Shown here: positions 53,759 through 62,594 of the stretch, piece after piece | Numbering within the stretch: the first letter of the stretch is position 1 | How the letters are laid out: each line of letters begins with the position of its first letter | DNA from: Trinickia violacea | GTDB taxonomy: Bacteria > Pseudomonadota > Gammaproteobacteria > Burkholderiales > Burkholderiaceae | Direction: 5' to 3' | NCBI RefSeq assembly: GCF_005280735.1 | Contig: NZ_CP040078.1 | Span: 2,666,001-2,730,000 of the forward strand | Length of the DNA: 64,000 bases | Position numbers and translations under genes: made by a program | Notes under the pieces: generated by a model | Told to the model about the DNA's origin: nothing | Databases searched by the model: none | Seen by the model: only the letters and a program-made list of their open reading frames with translations

Positions 53759-56212
53759 CTAGCTGACATCGACCGGCTTCACGTGCCAGATGTCGTGGGC
53801 ATACTCCGCAATCGTGCGGTCCGACGAAAACTGCCCCATGCCCGCGACGTTTTCGATCGCGCTCTCGGTCCATTGGCGCGGCTCGCGGAAACGCGCATCG
53901 ACCGCGTCCTGCGCCTCCGCAAACGCAGCGAAATCGGCGAGCACCATGTAGTGGTCGCCCCAATCGACGAGCGTATGGAAGATGTCCGAGAAGCGACGCG
54001 GATCGTCCGGCGAGAAGTAGCCGGTGCGGATCTGGTCGAGTGCGAGGCGCAGCTCCGCATTCTCCTCGTAGATCTGCCGCGGCCGATAGCCGGTTGCGCG
54101 CAAGTCGTCGACCTGTTCCGCCGTGTGGCCGAAGATGAAGATATGGTCGCGCCCCACCGCGTCGCAGATCTCGATGTTCGCGCCATCCATGGTGCCGACC
54201 GTCAGCGCGCCGTTCAGCGCGAGCTTCATGTTGCCGGTACCCGACGCCTCCGTGCCCGCCATCGAAATCTGCTCCGACAGATCGGCCGCCGGAATCACGA
54301 GCTCGGCCACGCTCACGCCGTAGTTCGGCACGAACACGACCTTGAGCTGGTCGCCGATGAGCGGATCGTTGTTGACCTTCTCGCCCACGTCGTTGATCAG
54401 CTTGATGACGGTCTTCGCCATCTTGTACGCCGACGCGGCCTTGCCCGCGAAGATCACGACGCGCGGCACCCAATCGCGCTCGGGCTCGGCGCGGATGCGG
54501 TTGTAGCGCACGATCACGTGCAGCACGTTGAGCAGTTGCCGCTTGTACTCGTGGATACGCTTGACCTGCAGATCGAACAGCGCATCGGGATGCACCATGA
54601 TGCCGGTGTCGTGCATCAGCCGATGCGCGAGACGGATCTTGTTGCGGCGCTTCGCAGCGCGGAATTCGGATGAAAACGCCGCGTCGCTCTTGAGCGCGCG
54701 CAGCTTGCTCAACTCGAACAAGTCGCGGCGCCAATGCGTGCCGATATGCTGGTCGATCAGCGCCGACAGCGGCGGGCTCGCCTGCGCGAGCCAGCGCCGC
54801 GGCGTGATGCCGTTCGTCACGTTGGTGAAGCGCGCGGGGAACATATGCGCGAAATCCTTGAAGAACTCGCGCGCCATCAGTTGCGAGTGCAGCTTCGAGA
54901 CGCCATTCACCTTCTGACTCGCGACGATCGCCAGATGCGCCATGCGCACGCGCCGCTGGCCGTACTCATCGACGAGCGAAATGCGGCGGATCACGTCGAC
55001 ATCGTGACCGAAGTGCGCGCTCGCGTCCTTCAGGAATTCGGCGTTGATGTCGAAGATGATTTCGAGGTGGCGCGGCAGCAGGCGCGCCAGCATTTCGACG
55101 TCCCACGTTTCGAGCGCCTCGGGCATCAGCGTGTGATTCGTGTACGAGAACACCTGCTGCACGAGCTTCCACGCGCGATCCCACGGCACATGGTGGATAT
55201 CGACCAGGAGCCGCATCAGCTCGGGAATCGCGAACACGGGGTGGGTGTCGTTCAGGTGGATCGCCACCTTCTCGGCGAAGCGCCCGAACGTGCTGTGCGT
55301 GCGCTGGTAGCGGCGAATCAGATCCTGCATCGTCGCCGACACGAAGAAGTACTCCTGGCGCAAGCGCAGCTCGCGTCCCGCGGGGGTTGAATCGTCAGGG
55401 TAAAGCAAGCGCGAAACGTTCTCGGAGGTCTCCTTCGCTTCGACGGCGCGACGGTAATCGCCCTGATTGAACGCCGACAGATCGAGCTCCTCCGTCGCGC
55501 GCGCGGACCACAGCCGCAACGTGTTCGTCGCGCTCGTGGCGAAGCCGGGGATCACCGTATCGTAGGCCATCGCGTTGACGTGCTCGGTCTCGATCCATTG
55601 GACGTGGCCGTCGCGTTCGATCGTTCGTCCTCCGAAGTGAACCATGTACTGCACTTCGGGACGCGGAAACTCCCAAGGGTTGCCCGCGCGCAGCCAGTAA
55701 TCGGGCGTCTCGACCTGCTCCCCGGCGATGATCTTCTGCCGGAACATGCCGTATTCGTAGCGGATGCCATAGCCGAAGCCGGGAATCGCGAGCGTCGCCA
55801 TCGAGTCGAGAAAGCACGCAGCGAGCCTGCCCAAGCCGCCGTTGCCGAGCGCGGCGTCGGGTTCGAGTTCGGCAGCGGCTTCCATGTCGACACCGAGTCC
55901 CGCGAGCGCTTCCTTCATCTGATCGTAGATGCCGAGCGCGAGCAACGCGTTGGTAAACGTCCGGCCGATCAGGAACTCCATCGACAGGTAGTAGACGCGC
56001 TTGACGTCCTGCTCATACTGGTGGCGCGTGGTCTTCATCCAGCGCGCGACGAGCCGGTCGCGCACGGCGAGCGCCGCGGCATTGAGCCAGTCTTGGGGGC
56101 GGGCGGTGGCAGCGTCTTTGCCGACGCCGTACATCAGGCGGTTGGAGATGGAGCGCCGCAGCGCATCGACGGTACTGTTGAGCTGGTCGAATTCCAGGTC
56201 GACGGCTGTCAT
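53759..56212 (-). CDS. glgP: glycogen/starch/alpha-glucan phosphorylase
   Basis: Releases glucose 1-phosphate from glycogen or maltodextrins. It is 817 residues, the normal length. Motifs are VYYLSMEFLIGRTFTNALLALG, ALGNGGLGRLAACFLDS, the PLP lysine region EASGTGNMKLALNGALTVGTMDGANIEI and VIFAGKAASAYKMAKTVIKLIND. AAGGAGGTTCCG precedes the ATG, a near-perfect ribosome site. It stands alone with no other glg genes here. Confidence 0.97.
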   Translation of the reverse strand: MTAVDLEFDQLNSTVDALRRSISNRLMYGVGKDAATARPQDWLNAAALAVRDRLVARWMKTTRHQYEQDVKRVYYLSMEFLIGRTFTNALLALGIYDQMKEALAGLGVDMEAAAELEPDAALGNGGLGRLAACFLDSMATLAIPGFGYGIRYEYGMFRQKIIAGEQVETPDYWLRAGNPWEFPRPEVQYMVHFGGRTIERDGHVQWIETEHVNAMAYDTVIPGFATSATNTLRLWSARATEELDLSAFNQGDYRRAVEAKETSENVSRLLYPDDSTPAGRELRLRQEYFFVSATMQDLIRRYQRTHSTFGRFAEKVAIHLNDTHPVFAIPELMRLLVDIHHVPWDRAWKLVQQVFSYTNHTLMPEALETWDVEMLARLLPRHLEIIFDINAEFLKDASAHFGHDVDVIRRISLVDEYGQRRVRMAHLAIVASQKVNGVSKLHSQLMAREFFKDFAHMFPARFTNVTNGITPRRWLAQASPPLSALIDQHIGTHWRRDLFELSKLRALKSDAAFSSEFRAAKRRNKIRLAHRLMHDTGIMVHPDALFDLQVKRIHEYKRQLLNVLHVIVRYNRIRAEPERDWVPRVVIFAGKAASAYKMAKTVIKLINDVGEKVNNDPLIGDQLKVVFVPNYGVSVAELVIPAADLSEQISMAGTEASGTGNMKLALNGALTVGTMDGANIEICDAVGRDHIFIFGHTAEQVDDLRATGYRPRQIYEENAELRLALDQIRTGYFSPDDPRRFSDIFHTLVDWGDHYMVLADFAAFAEAQDAVDARFREPRQWTESAIENVAGMGQFSSDRTIAEYAHDIWHVKPVDVS

Positions 56213-56514
56213 CGGAACCTCCTTGTGAGCGCTTGCGGCGCGTGGCTAGGCACGCGCCGCAAAAGCGAGGGACACAGACAAGGGAATAAACAGGTTACGC
56301 CATTTTCCGCAGATTCGGCGACAGCGCCACGACACTTGCGCGCTGTTACATCCGATGCGCCGCGCTGGTGCGTACCGGCGCGCGCAGGCTGTCGATGTCG
56401 CCGCTTCACGCCTAGTATAGAAACGTGAAAAGCAGCGCACTCGCGCGCAGGCGGCGCCCCGCCGCTTGCGCGGCGACGGCTGTACGCGCGCCATACGTTC
56501 AAAGGGAGGCCGCC
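56213..56514. other. gap between divergent glgP and a small gene
   Basis: The gap is 302 bases and should contain both promoters. Nothing else is recognised. Confidence 0.4.
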
Positions 56515-56742
56515 ATGAACACGCATTCGACGCTAGGCATGATTCACGCCCAGGAACTGCTGATGATCTCGCTGATCCGCTCGCTGCCCCCGGAGATGCG
56601 CCGCAAGGCCGCCGACGAATTTCAAGCTCAGGTCGAGTTGTCGGAGTTGCCGCACCTCAGTTCGTCGAGCGAGCGCGAAACGGTTGACGCGTTCAAGGCG
56701 CATGTTAGACATCTGTCGATTCTGCTCTCCTCGTTTTCGTGA
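56515..56742 (+). CDS. small helical hypothetical protein
   Basis: A 75-residue, probably all-helical soluble protein (MNTHSTLGMIHAQELLMISLIRSLPPEMRRKAADEFQAQVELSELPHLSSSSERETVDAFKAHVRHLSILLSSF). AAAGGGAGG sits at the right distance before the ATG at 56515, so the 30-codon upstream extension is rejected. The function is unknown. Confidence 0.65.
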   Translation: MNTHSTLGMIHAQELLMISLIRSLPPEMRRKAADEFQAQVELSELPHLSSSSERETVDAFKAHVRHLSILLSSFS

Positions 56743-56942
56743 TTGGGTCGTTTGATTGCCGCTGCCGCCGGTGCTCGCGGGGGGCTGGCGGGGCTGACCG
56801 TTAGTTGCGATATTGGCCGTATTTGACGGCGTTCGGAGAGCCGTTCGTCGAAGCCGAAGGCCGAAGCAGGCAGTGGAGACGCCCGAAACCATCTCTTCGC
56901 TGCCCCCTTTGCTGGAGAGCCAGTAAAGGGGGCTAACGTCAA

Positions 56943-57566
56943 TTACGGCGTTCCGTTCTTGCAATACGTTGCGAAGCCGGGGCGATCGGCAAGGCGGTCG
57001 AAATACTCGGACACCGCAGGAAGATGGGGATGCTCAAAAGGCGTGCTGAACCAGCGATTCACGGACAACCCGATAGGAATGTCGGCGAGTGTGAACGGCT
57101 CCCCGGCAACGAACGCGCCTGTGGCATCAAGTCGACGATCCAGTACGCGCATGTGTCGGGTCCAGCTTGCGAGCGACGTTGCGATTTCGTCTTGCGCCTG
57201 ATGCGCGGGCGATTTTCTGACCAATGCGAGAAATGCGTAGCTCCAAGACCGATTCAGGTCCGTTGCCTGCCAGTCCATCCACTGATCGACCCGTGCCCGC
57301 TTAGTTGGCTCGGTTGGATAAAGCGCTTCACCACCGTAGCGAGAAACCAGATAGCGAATGATGGAGTTCGACTCCCAAAGCACGAAGTCACCGTCCTTGA
57401 TGACGGGCACAAGTCCATTGGGATTCAACGATAGAAACTCGGGGGTGTCGGTTTCCCTGAAGCCCGTCCCCCAGTCCTCGCGCTCGAAGGGAATGTTCAA
57501 CTCGGCGCACGCCCAGAGCACTTTGCGGACGTTGATAGAAGACGCTTTTCCGAGAATTTTTAGCAT
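56943..57566 (-). CDS. glutathione S-transferase
   Basis: A 207-residue cytosolic transferase. The N-terminal thioredoxin-like domain (MLKILGKASSINVRKVLWACAELNIPFEREDWG) has a probable catalytic Ser near residue 9. It also has the GSH-binding VPVIKDGDFVLWESNSIIRYL. The C-terminal helical domain contains WMDWQATDLNRSW and FTLADIPIGLSVNRWF. GGAGCC precedes the ATG. The substrate is unknown. Confidence 0.92.
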   Translation of the reverse strand: MLKILGKASSINVRKVLWACAELNIPFEREDWGTGFRETDTPEFLSLNPNGLVPVIKDGDFVLWESNSIIRYLVSRYGGEALYPTEPTKRARVDQWMDWQATDLNRSWSYAFLALVRKSPAHQAQDEIATSLASWTRHMRVLDRRLDATGAFVAGEPFTLADIPIGLSVNRWFSTPFEHPHLPAVSEYFDRLADRPGFATYCKNGTP

Positions 57567-57668
57567 GCGAGGCTCCGATAGCTTGCCAGCAACCCATCAA
57601 GGCAAAAATTTGGGTGCAATGCGCGGCCCCTCTCAAGAAGGGTCTCGCTGTATTGGCTGCAAAACAAA

Positions 57669-57974
57669 CTATTCGAATACCGGCCGAAAGAAACTGCGCT
57701 CGTAGCTGATGATGCATTGCGTCTCTTGCGCGTACTTGAACGCGGCTTGGCAATCCGGATCGTCCATCGACTTCTGACGATACTGCTCATACGCGGCAAG
57801 CGACGGAAACGAGAACAGAGCCAGCGCGATATTGTTCGCGCCCTCGGACGGCATGAAATACCCGTGATGCTGACCGCCAAAGCGCTCGACGAGCGGAATC
57901 CACATGCGTCCGTAGTGCTCGAATTCCTTCAGCTTGGCGGGATCGACGACATAGCGCAGATAGCAGGTGATCAC
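57669..57974 (-). CDS. NIPSNAP-family protein
   Basis: A 101-residue ferredoxin-fold dimeric protein of the NIPSNAP family (ITCYLRYVVDPAKLKEFEHYGRMWIPLVERFGGQHHGYFMPSEGANNIALALFSFPSLAAYEQYRQKS, then FKYAQETQCIISYERSFFRP). Family members are of uncertain function. GTG at 57974 is chosen as start because AGGAG ends five bases before it; an ATG at 58055 would add residues unlike the family. Confidence 0.85.
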   Translation of the reverse strand: MITCYLRYVVDPAKLKEFEHYGRMWIPLVERFGGQHHGYFMPSEGANNIALALFSFPSLAAYEQYRQKSMDDPDCQAAFKYAQETQCIISYERSFFRPVFE

Positions 57975-58185
57975 GGTCACTCCTGGTTCGGTTGGGATGT
58001 GCAGCTTAACGCACACAACTGAAATCAAACCCGCGATCGCCCCTTTGCAAGCCAATCAAGAACCGCCCGAAAGCCAATTGGAAAGCGCCTTCTGCACGAT
58101 CTCTGCGACTCTGCAACAATCGCTGGTGCGCCGCAGCATCGCTTCGATTCGGCGCACGCCCGCCCACGCCTCAAGACGCTCAATC

Positions 58186-59616
58186 GTGCAGAACAACATC
58201 CCTCCGAACGCCGCGGCGAACGCGGCCCGCGCGCCAGCCGGCCTCCCTGTCGATACCCCGATGAGCGCGCGCGACCGCCGCGCGATCGTCGCGATCATGC
58301 TCGCGGTCGCGCTCGCCACGCTCGATACCGCGATCGCCAACACCGCCTTGCCGACGATCGCCGTCGACCTTCACGCCTCCCCTGCCGCGTCGGTCTGGAT
58401 CGTCAACGCGTATCAGCTCGCGATGGTCGCCACGCTGCTGCCGCTCGCGGCGCTCGGCGACATCGTCGGCCACCGGCGCATCTATATCGCGGGTGTCGCG
58501 ATCTTCACGGGGGCATCGCTGGTCTGCGGGCTCGCCTCGTCGCTGCCGACGCTCGCCGGCGCGCGCGTGCTGCAAGGGCTCGGCGCGAGCGCAATCATGA
58601 GCGTCAATATCGCGCTGATCCGCTTCATCTATCCGCCGCACCGGCTCGGGCGCGGCGTCGGGATGAATGCGCTCATCGTCGGCGTGTCGTTCGCCGTGGG
58701 GCCGACCGTGGCGTCACTGATCCTGTCGGTCGCCAATTGGCCGTGGCTGTTCGCCGTGAACGTGCCGATCGGAATCGCAGCGCTCGCGTTCGGGTTGTCG
58801 TCGCTGCCGCAGACGCCGCGTGGCAAGCACCAATTCGATGTCGGCGCGGCGCTTTTGAACGTCGTCACGTTCGCGGCGCTGATCCTCGCGCTCGGCGGCG
58901 CCGCGCAGCGCGCCGACACGCGCTTCGTGCTCGCGGCCGCGGCGGTCACGCTCGTGTTCGGCTGGATGCTGATCCGGCGCGAAGCGGGACACCCCGCGCC
59001 GATGCTGCCCGTCGATCTGTTCAAGCGGCCGGTGTTCACGCTATCGGCGCTCACCGCGGTCTGTTCGTTCGCGGCGCAAGGGCTCGCGTTCGTATCGCTG
59101 CCGTTCTATTTCGAGGGCATCCTGCACCGCACGCAAGTCGAGACCGGTTTCCTGATGACGCCGTGGCCCGTCGTCGTCGCGCTGGCCGCGCCGATCGCAG
59201 GGCGTCTCTCCGACCGCTATCCGCCAGGGCTGCTCGGCGGCATCGGGCTCGCGATCTTGTCGGCGGGGATGGCGTCGCTCGCGCTGTTGCCGGTGCATCC
59301 GCCCGTGGCCGATATCGTCACGCGGATGGCGATTTGCGGCGCGGGCTTCGGCTTTTTCCAATCGCCGAATCTCAAGGCGCTGATGTCGAGCGCGCCGCCC
59401 GAGCGCAGCGGTGGCGCGAGCGGGATCATCGCGACGTCGCGGCTCATCGGGCAAGCGACCGGCGCGGCGCTCGTCGCGTTGGGTTTCGGGATTGCGGGCC
59501 GGCATGGCCCGACGCTCGCGCTGGCGGCGGGCGCCGTGTTCTCAGGCTTGGCCGCCGTGGCGAGCAGCCTGCGTCTCTTCGCGGCGGACCATCGCGCGGG
59601 ACGGCAGGCGCGCTAG
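58186..59616 (+). CDS. MFS transporter (DHA2-like)
   Basis: An inner-membrane transporter of about 476 residues with 12-14 hydrophobic segments. TM1 region is RAIVAIMLAVALATLDTAIANTALPTIAVDL, the DHA2 hallmark. Motif A is LGDIVGHRRIYIAG, and RLSDRYPPGLLGGIGLAI is the second-half equivalent. The start is uncertain: GTG at 58186 is used; ATG at 58261 is nearly as likely, and neither has a clear ribosome site. It is probably an exporter; the substrate is unknown. Confidence 0.85.
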   Translation: MQNNIPPNAAANAARAPAGLPVDTPMSARDRRAIVAIMLAVALATLDTAIANTALPTIAVDLHASPAASVWIVNAYQLAMVATLLPLAALGDIVGHRRIYIAGVAIFTGASLVCGLASSLPTLAGARVLQGLGASAIMSVNIALIRFIYPPHRLGRGVGMNALIVGVSFAVGPTVASLILSVANWPWLFAVNVPIGIAALAFGLSSLPQTPRGKHQFDVGAALLNVVTFAALILALGGAAQRADTRFVLAAAAVTLVFGWMLIRREAGHPAPMLPVDLFKRPVFTLSALTAVCSFAAQGLAFVSLPFYFEGILHRTQVETGFLMTPWPVVVALAAPIAGRLSDRYPPGLLGGIGLAILSAGMASLALLPVHPPVADIVTRMAICGAGFGFFQSPNLKALMSSAPPERSGGASGIIATSRLIGQATGAALVALGFGIAGRHGPTLALAAGAVFSGLAAVASSLRLFAADHRAGRQAR

Positions 59617-59631
59617 CGGCATGTGATGCGC

Positions 59632-60636
59632 TTATTGCGCGAAATAGCCCTTCACTGCCGCAACGAACGTATCGATATCGTCGCGCGTCACATCGCGATG
59701 CGTGACGAAGCGCGACGCGTACAGCATCTGCGTGAGGATGCCGCGCTCCTTGAGCCAAGCCTCGAGCGGCGCGCAATGCTCTTGCGGAAACTGCACGAAC
59801 ACCATGTTGGTCGCCTGCGATTGAACGCGGACTTGCTCGATCTGCGCGAGCCCGCGCGCGAGATGCTCGGCGTTTGCATGATCTTCGGCGAGACGCTCGA
59901 CGTTGTGCTCGAGCGCATACAAGCAAGCCGCCGCCAGCACGCCCGACTGCCGCATGCCGCCGCCCAGCATCTTGCGCCAGCGGCGCGCGCGTTCGAGCAA
60001 CGCGCGGCTCCCGACGAGCACCGAGCCGACCGGCGCGGCCAATCCCTTCGAAAAGCAGATCGAGGTCGAATCGAACGGCGCACACAACTCGGCGACCGGC
60101 CGCCCCGACGCGACCGCCGCGTTGAACACGCGCGCACCGTCCAGATGCGTCGCGAGCCCGCGGCTCTTCGCGAACGCCGTGGCCTCCGCCACGTAGCCGG
60201 CCAGCAGCACCTTGCCGCCGATCGAGTTCTCGAGCGCGAGCAGACGCGTGCGCGCGAAGTGATCGTCGATCGGCTTGATCGCGGCCGCAATCTTGTCGAT
60301 CGGCAGCGAGCCGTCGGCGGCGTTCTCGATCGGCTGGGGCTGGATGCTGCCGAGCACCGCCGCGCCGCCGCCTTCGTATTTGTAGGTGTGGGCGAGCTGG
60401 CCGACGATGTACTCGTCACCGCGCTCGCAATGCGACATCAGCGCCGCGAGATTGCTTTGCGTGCCGCTCGGAAAAAAGAGGCCGGCTTCCTTGCCCGTGC
60501 GCTCGGCAACGGCTGCCTGCAGGCGGATGACGGTCGGGTCGTCGCCCCAGACGTCGTCGCCGGTTTCGGCGGCGCTCATCGCGGCAAGCATGGCGGGGCT
60601 GGGACGAGTAACGGTATCGCTGCGGAGGTCGATCAT
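59632..60636 (-). CDS. ltaE: low-specificity L-threonine aldolase
   Basis: A PLP enzyme splitting L-threonine or L-allo-threonine to glycine and acetaldehyde. It has 334 residues. Motifs are MIDLRSDTVTRPSPAMLAAMSAAETGDDVWGDDPTV, FFPSGTQSNLAALMSHC, HLDGARVFNA and the PLP lysine in SICFSKGLAAPVGSVL. AGGAAG precedes the ATG. It is convergent with the MFS gene, with 15 bases between stops. Confidence 0.95.
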   Translation of the reverse strand: MIDLRSDTVTRPSPAMLAAMSAAETGDDVWGDDPTVIRLQAAVAERTGKEAGLFFPSGTQSNLAALMSHCERGDEYIVGQLAHTYKYEGGGAAVLGSIQPQPIENAADGSLPIDKIAAAIKPIDDHFARTRLLALENSIGGKVLLAGYVAEATAFAKSRGLATHLDGARVFNAAVASGRPVAELCAPFDSTSICFSKGLAAPVGSVLVGSRALLERARRWRKMLGGGMRQSGVLAAACLYALEHNVERLAEDHANAEHLARGLAQIEQVRVQSQATNMVFVQFPQEHCAPLEAWLKERGILTQMLYASRFVTHRDVTRDDIDTFVAAVKGYFAQ

Positions 60637-60847
60637 GTGGCACTTCCTGTGGATGGCGATGAACGCGATCGCTTCGTCCGCGATCGCAAAGGCTGCAGCG
60701 CAGCGGCGCGGAAGGCCGCTGCGCGTCTCGATGCGCGCAAGCTAGGAAGTGTACGCAATTTCGCGCCGCGCGTTTGGCGACGACGCGTTTGCGGCGGCGA
60801 AGTCTCGCGAAACGAGGTGTGCCGCGCGGCGAACTTGTCAGTCGGCC

Positions 60848-61579
60848 TCAGCCGCCCGCTCGCGGCAAGTAGTTGAGCGGATCGACCGGCGTGCCGTCGC
60901 GGCGGATTTCGAATTCGATGGTGCCGCGGCCGCTGGCGTCGGTGGCCATCTCCCCGATCTGCTGCCCGGCGCGCACCGCATCGCCTTCGTTCACGAGCAG
61001 CTTGCCCGCGTGTCCGTAAGCGGAGACGAGATTATCGTTGTGCTTGATGACGATCAGCGGCCCATATTCCGGAATCCCCGTGCCGACATAGACGACACGC
61101 CCATCCGCCGCCGCCGTCACCGCTTCGCCTGGTGCGCCCGCGATCACGATCCCTTTCGACTTGCCCGCCTCGAACCGCACGACGACCGCACCGCGCGCGG
61201 GCCAAGAGAAGTGAATCGGCGCGGTTCCAGTTGGCGATTGTCCCGGCGCACCGCCGGCAGCCGGCGGCGCAACCGATGCTACGACCGGCGGCGCCACGCG
61301 CAGCACCTGCCCCGGCACGACTGGCGCGTTCACCGGCATGCGGTTCCAGCTCGCGAGTTCCTGCGGGCGCTGGCCGTAGGCAGCGGCGATGCTCGCAAGC
61401 GTGTCGCCGGCATTCACGCGGTAGTAGCCGGCTGCGACGGGCGCAGGCGCGGGGCGCGGGGCGAACGTGTCGTTCCACGGCGTGGTCGTACAGCCGCCGA
61501 TCACGGCCGCGCCCGCGAGAAGCAGCGCTGTTCGTGCCAGTGCGCGGTGTCCGCGCGCGAAGAAGCTAGTCGTTTTCAT
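60848..61579 (-). CDS. NlpD-like lipoprotein with LysM and M23 domains
   Basis: A 243-residue outer-membrane lipoprotein with lipobox AAVIGGC (Cys near residue 30). A LysM peptidoglycan-binding motif follows (YYRVNAGDTLASIAAAYGQRPQELASWNRM). The M23-type domain (FSWPARGAVVVRFEAGKSKGIVIAG..GRVVYVG..LIVIKHNDNLVSAYGH) appears to lack part of the usual zinc ligands. By analogy with NlpD it may activate cell-division amidases rather than cut wall itself. GGGGG lies before the ATG. Confidence 0.87.
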   Translation of the reverse strand: MKTTSFFARGHRALARTALLLAGAAVIGGCTTTPWNDTFAPRPAPAPVAAGYYRVNAGDTLASIAAAYGQRPQELASWNRMPVNAPVVPGQVLRVAPPVVASVAPPAAGGAPGQSPTGTAPIHFSWPARGAVVVRFEAGKSKGIVIAGAPGEAVTAAADGRVVYVGTGIPEYGPLIVIKHNDNLVSAYGHAGKLLVNEGDAVRAGQQIGEMATDASGRGTIEFEIRRDGTPVDPLNYLPRAGG

Positions 61580-61976
61580 GTTTGCCCCCTATCCACGAAT
61601 AATCTTAATGAAGCCAGCTCGGTGACCATGCGCCGAGTATGGTAACCGCCTGGCACATTTGTGCGGCGCGTCCGCGCTGGTGCATTTGCTTAATGGCGCC
61701 GGGGCGAAAGCCGGTGCAAGAATGACACCTGGCACGCCGGTTGGTTCGAAAGCCGACGCGAGTCCGGGTGTTGTGTCTCTGCGCGGGATCAGCATGCGGA
61801 GGCGAGAGCATGCAAGAAAAATTCGACGCCACCAAGACGGGGCGCACAAATAGAAACTGGCTCGCGCTTCTACCCTTGCGGGAGAGCGGCGAGCCAGTCG
61901 GGCCTGCCTACTGCTTCGCACAGCTTACGGATGACTTACTGCCTCATCCGCCTTTCAACTGCATGACAGTCAGCGA
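61580..61976. other. gap between the NlpD-like and DUF4148 genes
   Basis: About 400 bases. The only candidate gene is a short plus-strand frame described separately (61810-61980). The minus-strand open frame 61589-61921 has biased Arg/Ala composition and no ribosome site, so it is not called. Confidence 0.4.
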
Positions 61977-61980
61977 TTAA
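61810..61980 (+). CDS. possible 56-residue small protein
   Basis: ATG at 61810 follows GGAGGCGAGAGC. It encodes MQEKFDATKTGRTNRNWLALLPLRESGEPVGPAYCFAQLTDDLLPHPPFNCMTVSD. The ribosome site and even amino-acid composition are in favour. Against are its shortness, lack of a recognised family, and a 4-base overlap with the convergent DUF4148 stop. Confidence 0.3.
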   Translation: MQEKFDATKTGRTNRNWLALLPLRESGEPVGPAYCFAQLTDDLLPHPPFNCMTVSD

Positions 61981-62318
61981 CGGCCGAAGTACAGCGGATG
62001 CACGCCGTCGACATTCATCGGACGAGCGATTGCGCCCGATTGCGTCGCACCGCCGGTGCTGCCGCCGTAACCGCTGGTATCGGCAACCGCCTGGACTTGA
62101 GCACCGTTTTGCGCGTTCACGCGGGCTTCGGCAGCCTGGATGTCAGCCGGATAGTACGGGTTGTGCGCGGCGGGGTTGAAACCGGCTTGCTCGACCTTCA
62201 CGAGATCGGCCTTCACTTCAGCGCGGGTAACCGGCTGTTGGTTCGATTGCGCAAACGAAGCGACAGGAGCAGCGAAGACGGCAGCAGCAGCGACGACAGC
62301 ATAAACGAGCGATTTCAT
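61977..62318 (-). CDS. DUF4148 periplasmic protein
   Basis: A 113-residue exported protein with signal peptide MKSLVYAVVAAAAVFAAPVASFA. The DUF4148 core is VTRAEVKADLVKVEQAGFNPAAHNPYYPADIQAAEARV. This family is abundant in Burkholderia and its role is unknown. GGAGGTAGGTC precedes the ATG, a very strong site suggesting high expression. Confidence 0.93.
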   Translation of the reverse strand: MKSLVYAVVAAAAVFAAPVASFAQSNQQPVTRAEVKADLVKVEQAGFNPAAHNPYYPADIQAAEARVNAQNGAQVQAVADTSGYGGSTGGATQSGAIARPMNVDGVHPLYFGR

Positions 62319-62514
62319 GACCTACCTCCGAGATTTTTTGGTTCACCGCAAACCACATGTCTGCAGCGATTGACGAAAGTCTAGTCCTCGGATTGCCTAG
62401 GGAAAACCCCGATTTCACAGAAACAGTTTTCACGAATCCGCAACAATTGAGACCTCAATACCCTCTTTACGATTGCGTTTATGAGTAATCGACGCTCGTT
62501 TTCGTGGAGCCGTC

Positions 62515-62560
62515 GAATAAAAACCGGGGCGGACCCGCCGTTCGGCAAATCCGCCCCGCA
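62515..62560 (-). terminator. rho-independent terminator after gnd
   Basis: On the minus strand a 9-bp stem (CGGGGCGGA and complement) with a 16-base loop is followed by CGGTTTTTATTC. It begins about 35 bases after the gnd stop. Confidence 0.88.
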
Positions 62561-62594
62561 TGGCTTGCTCGGTCGTGCTGCGACGCCGCGAGAA

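Noticed and set aside
61589..61921. A 110-codon minus-strand frame upstream of DUF4148
   Set aside because: No ribosome site and skewed Arg/Ala/Pro composition. It overlaps a better, though still weak, plus-strand candidate.
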